Source: Planctomycetales bacterium
Lineage (GTDB): Bacteria > Planctomycetota > Planctomycetia > Pirellulales > Thermoguttaceae
NCBI GenBank assembly: GCA_007127495.1
Contig: SKZG01000273.1
Span: forward strand, 1 to 7,301
Direction of reading: 5' to 3'
Length of the DNA: 7,301 bases
In this document: positions 1-5,667 of the stretch, piece by piece
How the letters are laid out: every line of letters begins with the position of its first letter
How positions within the stretch are numbered: position 1 is the first letter of the stretch
Made by a program: the position numbers and the translations under genes
Notes under the pieces: generated by a model
The model's input: the letters and a program-made list of their open reading frames with translations, nothing else
What the model was told of the DNA's origin: nothing
Databases searched by the model: none

Positions 1-27
1 AAGCAAGGCAAGGCCATGGCGAAGTAG
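1..27 (+). CDS. rplF: 50S ribosomal protein L6, last 8 codons (partial)
   Basis: The window opens inside a reading frame that reads KQGKAMAK and stops at TAG (25-27). A short basic, glycine-containing tail of this kind is usual for the C-terminus of L6. In nearly all bacterial spc operons L6 lies directly before L18, which is the next gene here. The identification rests mainly on gene order, because only eight residues are visible; the rest lies to the left of the window. Confidence 0.7.
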   Translation, partial: KQGKAMAK

Positions 28-35
28 TTCAAAGG

Positions 36-92
36 CCCGGACGCAACTGCGGCCGGGATGTTTCGGGTCCAGCGGCCGCCGGTCACGGCGGC
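36..92 (+). promoter_or_regulatory. Two tandem GC-rich hairpins in the rplF-rplR spacer
   Basis: The first inverted repeat pairs 36-44 with 49-57 (CCCGGACGC, loop AACT, GCGGCCGGG), eight base pairs with one A-G mismatch. The second pairs 75-81 with 86-92 (GCCGCCG, loop GTCA, CGGCGGC), seven perfect pairs. Neither is followed by a T-run, so they do not look like intrinsic terminators. They fill most of the 83-base gap and the second ends 18 bases before the L18 start codon. A role in RNA processing, mRNA stability or translational control of rplR is inference. Confidence 0.45.
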
Positions 93-110
93 GTATTTAC
101 GAGTTCCGCG

Positions 111-479
111 ATGAAACAATACAAGCGACTGAATAAACAACGCGAGCGACGGCAATACCGAGTGCGCAACCGAGTCAAACGCCACTCGGTGCGGCCCCGG
201 CTGTGTATCGTTCGCAGCAACAAACACATTTACGCGCAGGTGATTGACGACGCGGCCGGGAGCACCCTCGCTGCCGCCAGCACGTGCGACAAGGAACTGC
301 GCGGCTCGCTCCCGTTCGGCGGCAACAAAGCCGCGGCCGCCGCCGTGGGCAAGATGTTGGCCGAAAGGGCGCTGGAACGGGGCGTTACCGCCGTGGCCTT
401 TGACCGGCGCGAGTACAAATACCACGGGCGGGTTGCCGCCTTGGCCGACGCCGCCCGAGCAGCCGGCATCCAGTTTTAG
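111..479 (+). CDS. rplR: 50S ribosomal protein L18
   Basis: A 122-residue protein of the L18 family, close to the usual length of about 115-122. L18 binds 5S rRNA and, with L5, helps place it in the central protuberance of the large subunit. The N-terminus (residues 1-30) is very basic, as expected for the RNA-binding tail. The diagnostic C-terminal block [20 protein letters not shown] (98-117) corresponds to the family motif FDRGGYKYHGRV, with Arg-Glu in place of the usual Gly-Gly. The segment [20 protein letters not shown] (28-47) is the first strand pair of the core fold. The start is ATG at 111, with only a weak purine stretch (GAG at 101-103) upstream. The gene sits after L6 and before S5, the standard spc order, but is separated from both by unusually long, structured spacers. 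Confidence 0.96.
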   Translation: MKQYKRLNKQRERRQYRVRNRVKRHSVRPRLCIVRSNKHIYAQVIDDAAGSTLAAASTCDKELRGSLPFGGNKAAAAAVGKMLAERALERGVTAVAFDRREYKYHGRVAALADAARAAGIQF

Positions 480-513
480 GCCCCCCGTCCGGCAATGCGT
501 TGAAAAATCGAAT

Positions 514-528
514 CCGCCTTCCCGGCGG
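514..528 (+). promoter_or_regulatory. Small hairpin in the rplR-rpsE spacer
   Basis: CCGCC at 514-518 pairs perfectly with GGCGG at 524-528 around the loop TTCCC. There is no T-tract after it, so it is not a classical terminator. It lies about 40-55 bases before the S5 start in a 90-105 base spacer that shows no clear Shine-Dalgarno sequence. Whether it matters is unknown; a five-pair stem can occur by chance in GC-rich DNA. Confidence 0.25.
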
Positions 529-584
529 TAAAGTGATGTTACCAAGAACCTCCCATCTTCACACAAGCAATGGGCAATCCTGCG

Positions 585-1070
585 ATGGCGACTGAAACGA
601 CTCAAGGCGAACTGATCGACAAAGTGGTCAAGATCCGCCGCTGCGCCGCGGTGGTCAAGGGTGGCCGCCGTTTCAGCTTCGCGGCCCTGGTAGTGGTCGG
701 CGACGGCAAGGGCCGTGTCGGCTGGGGCTACGGCAAGGCAAACGAGGTGCCCCCCGCGGTCGAGAAAGCCGTGAAGGACGGCGGGCGCAGCATGGTGCCC
801 ATATCCCTGGAAAACACCAGCATCCCGCACCTTGTGAAGGGCCGATTCGGCGCCGCGCGCGTCACCCTCGTGCCGGCCCGCCCCGGAACCGGGGTCATTG
901 CCGGCGCGGCGGTCCGTGCCGTGTGCGAGGCGTGCGGCATCAAAGACATCCTCACCAAAAGCTTCGGTACCAATAACCCACTGAACGTGGTCAAGGCGAC
1001 CATCAACGCGCTTGAGAGCCTCCGCTCGAAAAGCGAGGTCGAGCGGCTGCGCGGAGTTTCGCTGTCATGA
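585..1070 (+). CDS. rpsE: 30S ribosomal protein S5
   Basis: S5 is a small-subunit protein at the mRNA entry side that contacts S4 and S8 and affects decoding accuracy. From ATG 585 the protein has 161 residues. The N-terminal double-stranded RNA-binding-like domain covers about 8-72, with [34 protein letters not shown] (23-56) matching the family signature. The C-terminal domain holds [22 protein letters not shown] (101-122) and [18 protein letters not shown] (126-143). An in-frame ATG at 570 would add MGNPA. I prefer 585 because Met-Ala with an acidic, polar start is usual for S5, but neither start has a convincing Shine-Dalgarno site, so this is uncertain. The TGA stop overlaps the start of rplO as ATGA, which suggests translational coupling. 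L30 (rpmD), normally the next gene in many bacteria, is absent. Confidence 0.96.
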   Translation: MATETTQGELIDKVVKIRRCAAVVKGGRRFSFAALVVVGDGKGRVGWGYGKANEVPPAVEKAVKDGGRSMVPISLENTSIPHLVKGRFGAARVTLVPARPGTGVIAGAAVRAVCEACGIKDILTKSFGTNNPLNVVKATINALESLRSKSEVERLRGVSLS

Positions 1071-1588
1071 ACCTGAATGAAGTCCATCGCGGAATTCAAA
1101 AGAACAAGAAGCGCAAGCGGGTGGGCCGGGGCACCGGTTCCGGCCGCGGAAAGACGTGCGGCCGGGGTCACAAAGGCGCGCGGTCACGCGCCGGGTACTC
1201 GGTGCATCCAACCTTCGAAGGCGGCCAAATGCCTCTGGTGCGCCGCGTGCCCAAGCGGGGGTTCAATAACCGCTTCGCATTGACGGTCGCGGTGGTAAAC
1301 CTCGGGCAGATCGAAGAACATTTCGACACCGGCGCCGAGGTCACCCCCGAGGCCCTCCAGGCGTGCAGCCTCGCCAAGGGGCGCTACGACGTGCTGAAGG
1401 TCCTCGGCGACGGCGAGTTGACCAAGCAGCTTACCGTATCCGCCCATCGGTTTAGCAAGTCGGCACGCGAGAAGATCGAGCAGGCAGGCGGCAAGGCGGT
1501 CGTCCTGCCCGGTAAGAAACCCGTGCCCAAAAACAAGGCCAACAGCCGAGTGCGGCATGCCGGCGCGGCGACATCCGGCGCCGAGTAG
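1067..1588 (+). CDS. rplO: 50S ribosomal protein L15
   Basis: L15 is a large-subunit protein with a long extended arm that threads into 23S rRNA and acts in late assembly. The 173-residue product is somewhat longer than the 144-residue E. coli protein. The basic glycine-rich arm, [22 protein letters not shown] (16-37), is followed by the conserved [17 protein letters not shown] (52-68). The globular C-terminal domain carries the family signature around [32 protein letters not shown] (111-142). The extra length is a C-terminal tail rich in Lys, Pro and Ala (about 150-173). The ATG at 1067 overlaps the rpsE stop by four bases, and GGAG at 1053-1056, inside rpsE, can serve as its ribosome binding site. 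It precedes secY, as in nearly all bacteria. Confidence 0.97.
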   Translation: MNLNEVHRGIQKNKKRKRVGRGTGSGRGKTCGRGHKGARSRAGYSVHPTFEGGQMPLVRRVPKRGFNNRFALTVAVVNLGQIEEHFDTGAEVTPEALQACSLAKGRYDVLKVLGDGELTKQLTVSAHRFSKSAREKIEQAGGKAVVLPGKKPVPKNKANSRVRHAGAATSGAE

Positions 1589-1640
1589 TTTACCACCCTC
1601 AGCTTGTGCTGAAACCTCAATCATTGGGAATCACGGAACG

Positions 1641-3014
1641 ATGTGGGAAAAAATCCGTGTCATTTTCACCATTCCGGAGCTGCGGCAGAAGATCCTTCTG
1701 ACGCTCGGCCTGCTGGCCGTCTACCGCATCGGTTGGCAGATTCCGTTGCCCATTGTGGACCATGAAGCCATGACCGAGTTCTTCCGCGAGGGGGGGCCCG
1801 GGGGCATCGGCGCGTTCATCGAAATGGTGCAAACCTTCAGCGCGAGCCAGTTGAGCCAGGCCACCATCTTCGGCCTGGGCATCATGCCGTATATTTCCGC
1901 GTCGATTATCTTCCAACTGCTCGGCAGCGTGTATCCGCCGCTGGAAAAGCTCCAAAAGGAAGGAGAAAGCGGCCGGAAGAAGATCAACGAATACACCCGA
2001 TACGCAACCGTGGTGCTTTGCTTCGGTCAGAGCTGGGCCTATGTGCGCTGGCTGGCCGGCACGGCCGGTGCGGCCGACGGCCTCATTCGCGAGGCCGTGC
2101 TCACCGCCGACGGCACGCTTCCCCTCTCCTGGCAGTTGACCGCAGTGCTCACCATGACCGCCGGCACCGTGTTCCTCATGTGGCTGGGCGAGCAGATTGA
2201 CGAATACGGCATCGGCAACGGGATCAGCCTCTTGATCATGGCCGGCATTCTTGCCCGAATGCCCGCCGCCGGATGGGAACTGCTCTCGCCGATGATCGAA
2301 GCAGGCGGGATCGAAATTGGCGGTGGGCCCGGACGGATGGGCGTGGAAACGCTCCTGGTGCTGGCCGCGCTCTTCGTGGGCGTGGTGGCCGGCGTGGTGT
2401 TCATCACCCTGGGACAGCGCCGCATCCCGACACAAAGCGCCAAGCACGTGCGCGGCCGCCGCGTGTACGGCGGGACTCGCCAGTACCTGCCGCTTCGGGT
2501 CAACCAAGCCGGGGTCATGCCCATCATCTTTGCCAGCAGCCTGCTGCTGATCCCCTCGGCGATCTTGACATATCTGGTGCGCGGTTTCCCGGCGCTCCAA
2601 ACTTTGAACGAAGCATTTCGCCGCGGCGATTCCTTCGTTTACAACGTGCTATACGTGGTGTTGATTTACTTCTTCTGCTATTTCTGGACGGCCATTACCT
2701 TCAACCCGAAGGATATGTCCGACAACCTGAAAAACTACGGCACCTTCATTCCCGGCTACCGGCCCGGCCGGCGCACTGCCGATTACCTCGAAAAAGTCAT
2801 GGTGCGCATCACCTACGTCGGCGCCGCCTTCCTGGCCCTGGTGGCCATCATTCCGACCATCATCGCCGGGCAGTTGGGCATTTCTCTCACGGTGGCCAGT
2901 TTCTATGGCGGTACGGGTTTGCTTATCGCCGTGAGCGTAGCCTTCGACCTCGTGCAGAAGATCGACAACCACCTGCTCATGCGAAACTACAAGGGACTGC
3001 TGGATAAAGGTTAA
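1641..3014 (+). CDS. secY: Preprotein translocase subunit SecY
   Basis: SecY forms the protein-conducting channel of the Sec translocon in the cytoplasmic membrane, with SecE and SecG, and receives substrates from SecA or ribosomes. The product has 457 residues and a pattern of ten hydrophobic segments, close to the usual 430-460. Conserved blocks include the plug/TM2 region FGLGIMPYISASIIFQLLG (77-95) followed by LEKLQKEGESGRKKINEYTRY (101-121), the basic cytoplasmic loop GQRRIPTQSAKHVRGRRVYGG (258-278), and the C5 loop with PGYRPG (371-376), whose Arg374 corresponds to the SecA-critical Arg357 of E. coli. FYGGTGLLIAVSVAFDLVQKID (421-442) is the last membrane segment. An open frame runs upstream to 1557, but that part overlaps rplO, and MWEKIRVIFTIPELRQKI is the normal N-terminus, so I start at 1641. 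A small hairpin (1599-1603 with 1608-1612) lies before it. The next gene, adk, starts three bases after the stop. Confidence 0.97.
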   Translation: MWEKIRVIFTIPELRQKILLTLGLLAVYRIGWQIPLPIVDHEAMTEFFREGGPGGIGAFIEMVQTFSASQLSQATIFGLGIMPYISASIIFQLLGSVYPPLEKLQKEGESGRKKINEYTRYATVVLCFGQSWAYVRWLAGTAGAADGLIREAVLTADGTLPLSWQLTAVLTMTAGTVFLMWLGEQIDEYGIGNGISLLIMAGILARMPAAGWELLSPMIEAGGIEIGGGPGRMGVETLLVLAALFVGVVAGVVFITLGQRRIPTQSAKHVRGRRVYGGTRQYLPLRVNQAGVMPIIFASSLLLIPSAILTYLVRGFPALQTLNEAFRRGDSFVYNVLYVVLIYFFCYFWTAITFNPKDMSDNLKNYGTFIPGYRPGRRTADYLEKVMVRITYVGAAFLALVAIIPTIIAGQLGISLTVASFYGGTGLLIAVSVAFDLVQKIDNHLLMRNYKGLLDKG

Positions 3015-3017
3015 ACC

Positions 3018-3578
3018 ATGCGCATTGTATTCATCGGGCCTCCGGGAGCCGGGAAGGGAACTCAGGCGGAACGGATCATCGAGAAATACCGGATTGCCCA
3101 CCTTTCAACCGGCGATATGCTCCGGGCCGCGCGCGACGCGAAAACGCCCGTCGGTGTGGAAGCCGAAACGTACATGGCCGCAGGCGAGTTGGTGCCCGAC
3201 GCGATCATCATCGCCATCATCGCCGAACGGCTGGAGCAGCCGGATTGCCAATACGGATACCTGCTGGACGGTTTTCCCCGCACCCTGCCGCAGGCCGAGG
3301 CCCTGGATGCGATGCTCGCGGCGAAAGGAACCGCGTTGGACGTTGTGCTCGAATTGAACGTGCCCGAGGAAGAGTTATTCCAGCGGCTTGCGGGCCGCGG
3401 CCGTGCCGACGACCAGCCCGACGTGATCCGCCAGCGTCTCGTGGCCTACCGGGAGCAAACCGAGCCGCTTTTGCAATACTATCGGCAGCAAGGACTGCTC
3501 AAGAGTGTTGACGGAATTGGGACCGTGGAGGAGATATTTCACCGCGTGGAGGCCGTGCTGGACCCGTACGCGTGTTAG
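3018..3578 (+). CDS. adk: Adenylate kinase, short-LID form
   Basis: Adenylate kinase converts ATP and AMP to two ADP in the cytoplasm and balances adenine nucleotides. The P-loop GPPGAGKGT occupies residues 7-15 with Lys13. The AMP-binding region shows LSTGDMLR (29-36), and DGFPRT (84-89) is the conserved NMP-core motif. The LID is reduced to RLAGRGRADDQPDVIRQRL (123-141), which resembles the GRVDD form of short adenylate kinases and explains the length of 186 residues against 214 in E. coli. The zinc-finger type LID of many Gram-positive enzymes is absent. AAAGG at 3006-3010, inside the end of secY, is a suitable ribosome binding site seven bases before the ATG, so the gene is probably coupled to secY translation. 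Its place between secY and map is common in bacteria. I see no damage to catalytic residues. Confidence 0.97.
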   Translation: MRIVFIGPPGAGKGTQAERIIEKYRIAHLSTGDMLRAARDAKTPVGVEAETYMAAGELVPDAIIIAIIAERLEQPDCQYGYLLDGFPRTLPQAEALDAMLAAKGTALDVVLELNVPEEELFQRLAGRGRADDQPDVIRQRLVAYREQTEPLLQYYRQQGLLKSVDGIGTVEEIFHRVEAVLDPYAC

Positions 3579-3614
3579 CCGCAAGTGAACGAGTACATGA
3601 ACGCGTAAGTTGCC

Positions 3615-3619
3615 AGGAG
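3615..3619 (+). promoter_or_regulatory. Shine-Dalgarno site deciding the map start
   Basis: AGGAG at 3615-3619 lies eight bases before GTG 3628. The upstream in-frame TTG at 3610 would put this site inside the coding region and has no comparable purine tract of its own. The site therefore favours GTG 3628 as the start of methionine aminopeptidase. Confidence 0.7.
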
Positions 3620-3627
3620 CCCGGTTT

Positions 3628-4428
3628 GTGGAAATTCTCCGATCGCCGCGCGAAATCGGCTTGATGCGGAAGGCGGGGCTCGTGGTTTGGGAGGCCCATC
3701 AAATCGCCGGGCGCATGGTGCGCCCGGGCGTCTCGACGGCTGAGATCGACCGAGCAATCGAGCAGCTCTTCGCCGAGCGCAACGTGGTGCCGCTGTTCAA
3801 GCATGTGCCGAACTCGAGCGAAGGCAAGCCACCGTTTCCTGCCGCGACCTGTATTTCCGTCAATGAAGAGGTGGTCCATGGTATTCCCGGCCCCAGGAAG
3901 CTGGCCGAAGGCGATATCGTCAGTATCGACACCGGCTGCAAGTTGGACGGCTGGTGTGGCGATGCGGCAGCGACGTACGCGTGTGGGAAGGTAAGCCCCC
4001 CAACCCGAAAACTGTTGGAAGTGACCCGCGACGTGCTGCACCTGGCCATTGAGCAGATGGGACGATGCCGTTGGTGGAGCGAAGTCGCCACCCAAATGGA
4101 GCGGTTCGTCAAGAGCCACGGCTTTTCCGTGGTGGAGGCGTTTGTCGGGCACGGTATTGGACGCGATATGCACGAGGAGCCGCAGGTTCCCAATTTTTCG
4201 GGGCGTAAGATTCGGCGGACGGCCGATTTCCGCCTCGTACCGGGATTGGTCGTTGCCATCGAGCCGATGGTGAATATGGGCCGCAAGACCGTCCGCCAAT
4301 TGCCTGACCACTGGACCCAGGTGACACGCGATGGAAGACCCAGCGCCCACTTTGAACATACAGTGGCCATGACCAGCAAGGGCCCGGACATTTTGACCGC
4401 AGGCCCCCTCGGAGAGACATGGACATAA
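3628..4428 (+). CDS. map: Type I methionine aminopeptidase
   Basis: This metallo-enzyme removes the initiator methionine from nascent proteins with a small second residue, after deformylation. From GTG 3628 the product has 266 residues, the usual type I size. The N-terminus [23 protein letters not shown] is typical of the family. All metal-binding and catalytic residues are visible: His84 in VVHGIP, Asp101 in SIDTG, Asp112 in GWCGDAAAT, His175 in [12 protein letters not shown], His182 in the same block, Glu212 in AIEPMVNMG and Glu243 in HFEHT. The longer open frame begins at TTG 3610, but AGGAG sits between the two candidates and supports 3628. The gene follows adk by 49 bases. The usual next gene infA is absent, and the following gap holds a promoter candidate. 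There is no N-terminal zinc-finger extension and no sign of truncation. Confidence 0.96.
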   Translation: MEILRSPREIGLMRKAGLVVWEAHQIAGRMVRPGVSTAEIDRAIEQLFAERNVVPLFKHVPNSSEGKPPFPAATCISVNEEVVHGIPGPRKLAEGDIVSIDTGCKLDGWCGDAAATYACGKVSPPTRKLLEVTRDVLHLAIEQMGRCRWWSEVATQMERFVKSHGFSVVEAFVGHGIGRDMHEEPQVPNFSGRKIRRTADFRLVPGLVVAIEPMVNMGRKTVRQLPDHWTQVTRDGRPSAHFEHTVAMTSKGPDILTAGPLGETWT

Positions 4429-4431
4429 AAT

Positions 4432-4530
4432 GCCCCCCATGGGCGTGGTGTGCCGCAAAAGATGCCCCCTGTTAGAGCGGTAGGCGACCGTGAAAAATTA
4501 TGCAGCCGCATTTTTTTCGCCTTGGGGGGC
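4432..4530 (+). other. map-rpmJ spacer with complementary C- and G-tracts
   Basis: The 179-base gap between map and rpmJ (4429-4607) begins with GCCCCCC (4432-4438), repeats GCCCCC (4464-4469), and later has GGGGGGC (4524-4530), so either C-tract could pair with the G-tract. Inside, GGCGA (4483-4487) can pair with TCGCC (4517-4521) and an A5 run (4493-4497) faces a T7 run (4511-4517). The whole could fold as a long imperfect stem after the map stop and before the promoter candidate. It does not have the compact GC-stem plus T-tail of a standard terminator. A role in ending transcription from upstream is possible but unproven. Confidence 0.3.
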
Positions 4531-4560
4531 TTGTGGAGCAACGCGGGCAGTGCTTATACT
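4531..4560 (+). promoter_or_regulatory. Candidate sigma70-type promoter for the rpmJ-rpoA group
   Basis: TTGTGG (4531-4536) and TATACT (4555-4560) are separated by 18 bases. The -10 matches the TATAAT consensus at five of six positions and the -35 matches TTGACA at three. Transcription would begin near 4567 and leave a leader of about 40 bases before rpmJ. The site lies in the longest gap of the window, at the classical spc/alpha operon boundary, which is where a separate promoter would be expected. This is a pattern match only. Confidence 0.5.
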
Positions 4561-4607
4561 GAAACGCTTTGCCCGAGAATGCCAAAAAAGAACTTGATGA
4601 GTGTACG

Positions 4608-4721
4608 ATGAAAGTGCAAGCCAGCGTCAAACGCATTTGTGAAAACTGCAAGATCGTGCGCCGGCGCGGTGTGGTGTTCGTCGTCTGCACCAATCCTCGC
4701 CACAAGCAGCGCCAGGGTTGA
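4608..4721 (+). CDS. rpmJ: 50S ribosomal protein L36
   Basis: A 37-residue protein, [20 protein letters not shown] followed by [17 protein letters not shown], which is the full usual length of L36. L36 is the smallest large-subunit protein and sits near the peptidyl transferase region, binding 23S rRNA. The zinc ribbon is intact, with Cys11, Cys14, Cys27 and His32, so this is the zinc-binding (C+) form rather than the cysteine-free paralogue that some bacteria use under zinc shortage. The start ATG at 4608 has only a weak purine site (GATGAG at 4596-4601). The gene lies between the promoter candidate and rpsM, as at the head of alpha operons, but without infA before it. Confidence 0.96.
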   Translation: MKVQASVKRICENCKIVRRRGVVFVVCTNPRHKQRQG

Positions 4722-4741
4722 TGCGTACCGCCCGTAATCGA

Positions 4742-4792
4742 ATCACTAGGGGTGCTATCGAGTCACTAGGGGTACTGATCACTAGGAGTACT
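4742..4792 (+). repeat. Three tandem 15-base repeats before rpsM
   Basis: Three near-identical copies of a 15-mer stand at 4742-4756, 4762-4776 and 4778-4792. The shared core is TCACTAGG followed by GGT or AGT and a final CT, and the copies differ from each other at one to three positions. Copies 1 and 2 also share flanking bases and form a 20-base period; the step to copy 3 is 16. The last copy contains AGGAG (4784-4788), nine bases before the rpsM ATG, which is the obvious ribosome binding site. GTACT (4772-4776) and AGTAC (4787-4791) could form a five-pair stem that partly covers it. Confidence 0.8.
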
Positions 4793-4797
4793 GAAGT

Positions 4798-5181
4798 ATG
4801 CCGCGTTTGCTAGGTGTCGACATTCCGAACGACCGTCCGACTTGGGTTTCGCTCACGTACCTGTACGGAGTCGGTCCCCAGACGGCTCGCGACTTGTGTT
4901 TCAAAGCCGGAGTCAGCCTCCAGGCGCGGGCGCGCGATTTGAAGGAAGACGAGCTGGCGCGCCTCGCGGCGCTGCTGGACAAGGATTATACGGTCGAGGG
5001 GCAATTGCGGCGGCAAACGGCCCAGAACATCGCGCGGCTGCGCGATATCGGTTGTTACCGCGGCCTGCGACATCGCCGCGGTTTGCCGGTTCGGGGGCAA
5101 CGCACGCGAACCAACGCACGCACCCGCAAGGGACCGAAAAAGACCGTGGCCGGCAAGAAGGGCGTGAAGGACATGCGTTAG
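4798..5181 (+). CDS. rpsM: 30S ribosomal protein S13
   Basis: S13 is in the head of the small subunit, contacts the P-site tRNA through its C-terminal tail and forms bridges to the large subunit. The 127-residue product shows the N-terminal [14 protein letters not shown], the helix-two-turn-helix segment [21 protein letters not shown] (19-39), and the strongly conserved block [27 protein letters not shown] (86-112). A basic tail ends in KKGVKDMR. The opening [12 protein letters not shown] is, as far as I recall, characteristic of planctomycete S13. The start ATG at 4798 is supported by AGGAG nine bases upstream, inside the third copy of a tandem repeat. An 88-base spacer separates it from rpsK, longer than in most alpha operons. 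Confidence 0.97.
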   Translation: MPRLLGVDIPNDRPTWVSLTYLYGVGPQTARDLCFKAGVSLQARARDLKEDELARLAALLDKDYTVEGQLRRQTAQNIARLRDIGCYRGLRHRRGLPVRGQRTRTNARTRKGPKKTVAGKKGVKDMR

Positions 5182-5209
5182 TCGGGGAGCATCGGTCAGG
5201 AATTCAATT

Positions 5210-5229
5210 CGGGCGCCTACGGCAGCCCG
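5210..5229 (+). promoter_or_regulatory. GC-rich hairpin in the rpsM-rpsK spacer
   Basis: CGGGC (5210-5214) pairs with GCCCG (5225-5229), and the inner GCC (5215-5217) pairs with GGC (5221-5223) around the loop TAC, with A5224 bulged. That gives eight base pairs. There is no T-run after it. It lies 24 bases before the AAGGAG site of rpsK. It is comparable to the hairpins in the other spacers and might act in mRNA processing or stability, which is inference. Confidence 0.35.
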
Positions 5230-5269
5230 GCCATGTGGCATAAGAAACCATTCAAGGAGTAACTCGTTC

Positions 5270-5653
5270 GTGGCGAAGCAGACGAAACGACGAAAGGTGC
5301 GACGCAGTGTAGCTGTCGGGGTCGCCCATGTGAGGGCGACGTTCAACAATACCATGATCACCATCACCGATACCAAAGGCGCAACGCTGTGCTGGTCCAG
5401 TTCCGGGACGAGCGGCTTCAAGGGGAGCCGAAAGAGCACGCCGTTCGCCGGGCAGTTGGCCGCGCAACAAGCGGCCGAAAAGGCCGTGAAGTTTGGCATG
5501 AAGGAGGTCGACGTGAAGGTGAAAGGGCCCGGTAGCGGACGCGAAAGCGCCATCACTGCGTTGCAGGCCGCCGGTTTGAAAATCAAGTCCATTGAGGACG
5601 TCACCCCGCTGCCGCATAACGGCTGTCGGCCCAAGAAACGCCGCCGCGTGTAA
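5270..5653 (+). CDS. rpsK: 30S ribosomal protein S11
   Basis: S11 lies on the platform of the small subunit, where it and S18 contact mRNA near the E site and the Shine-Dalgarno helix. The 127-residue product matches the family over its whole length: a basic N-terminus (1-14), [21 protein letters not shown] (17-37), [17 protein letters not shown] (49-65), [21 protein letters not shown] (82-102) and the C-terminal [18 protein letters not shown] (110-127). Asn117-Gly118 corresponds to the site where E. coli S11 (Asn119) is converted to isoaspartate. The start is GTG at 5270, giving MAKQTKRRK, and AAGGAG at 5254-5259 is placed ten bases before it. The next gene, rpsD, begins only 14 bases after the stop. 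Confidence 0.97.
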   Translation: MAKQTKRRKVRRSVAVGVAHVRATFNNTMITITDTKGATLCWSSSGTSGFKGSRKSTPFAGQLAAQQAAEKAVKFGMKEVDVKVKGPGSGRESAITALQAAGLKIKSIEDVTPLPHNGCRPKKRRRV

Positions 5654-5667
5654 TCGGGAGGAAACCA

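Noticed and set aside
58..114. An 18-codon frame before rplR whose TGA overlaps the rplR ATG
   Set aside because: A leader peptide coupled to L18 is conceivable, but the frame is short, arginine- and proline-rich because it runs through a GC hairpin, and has no clear ribosome binding site.
1617..2600. A 327-codon minus-strand frame opposite secY
   Set aside because: It is a shadow of the secY reading frame, rich in His, Gly and Gln, with no domain and no own ribosome binding context.
2273..3007. A 244-codon plus-strand frame inside secY in another phase
   Set aside because: It overlaps SecY out of frame, is rich in Arg, Pro and Gly, and has no homology that I recognise.
3567..3607. TACGCGT and ACGCGTA inverted repeat across the adk-map junction
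   Set aside because: Seven pairs with a 27-base loop and no T-run; part of it lies in adk codons. Too weak to call a terminator.
3499..4458. A 319-codon minus-strand frame opposite map
   Set aside because: It lies over a gene with complete catalytic residues; composition is that of antisense translation.
4490..4597. A 35-codon GTG-started frame in the map-rpmJ gap
   Set aside because: It has no resemblance to IF-1 or another known small protein, weak ribosome binding context, and contains the promoter candidate.
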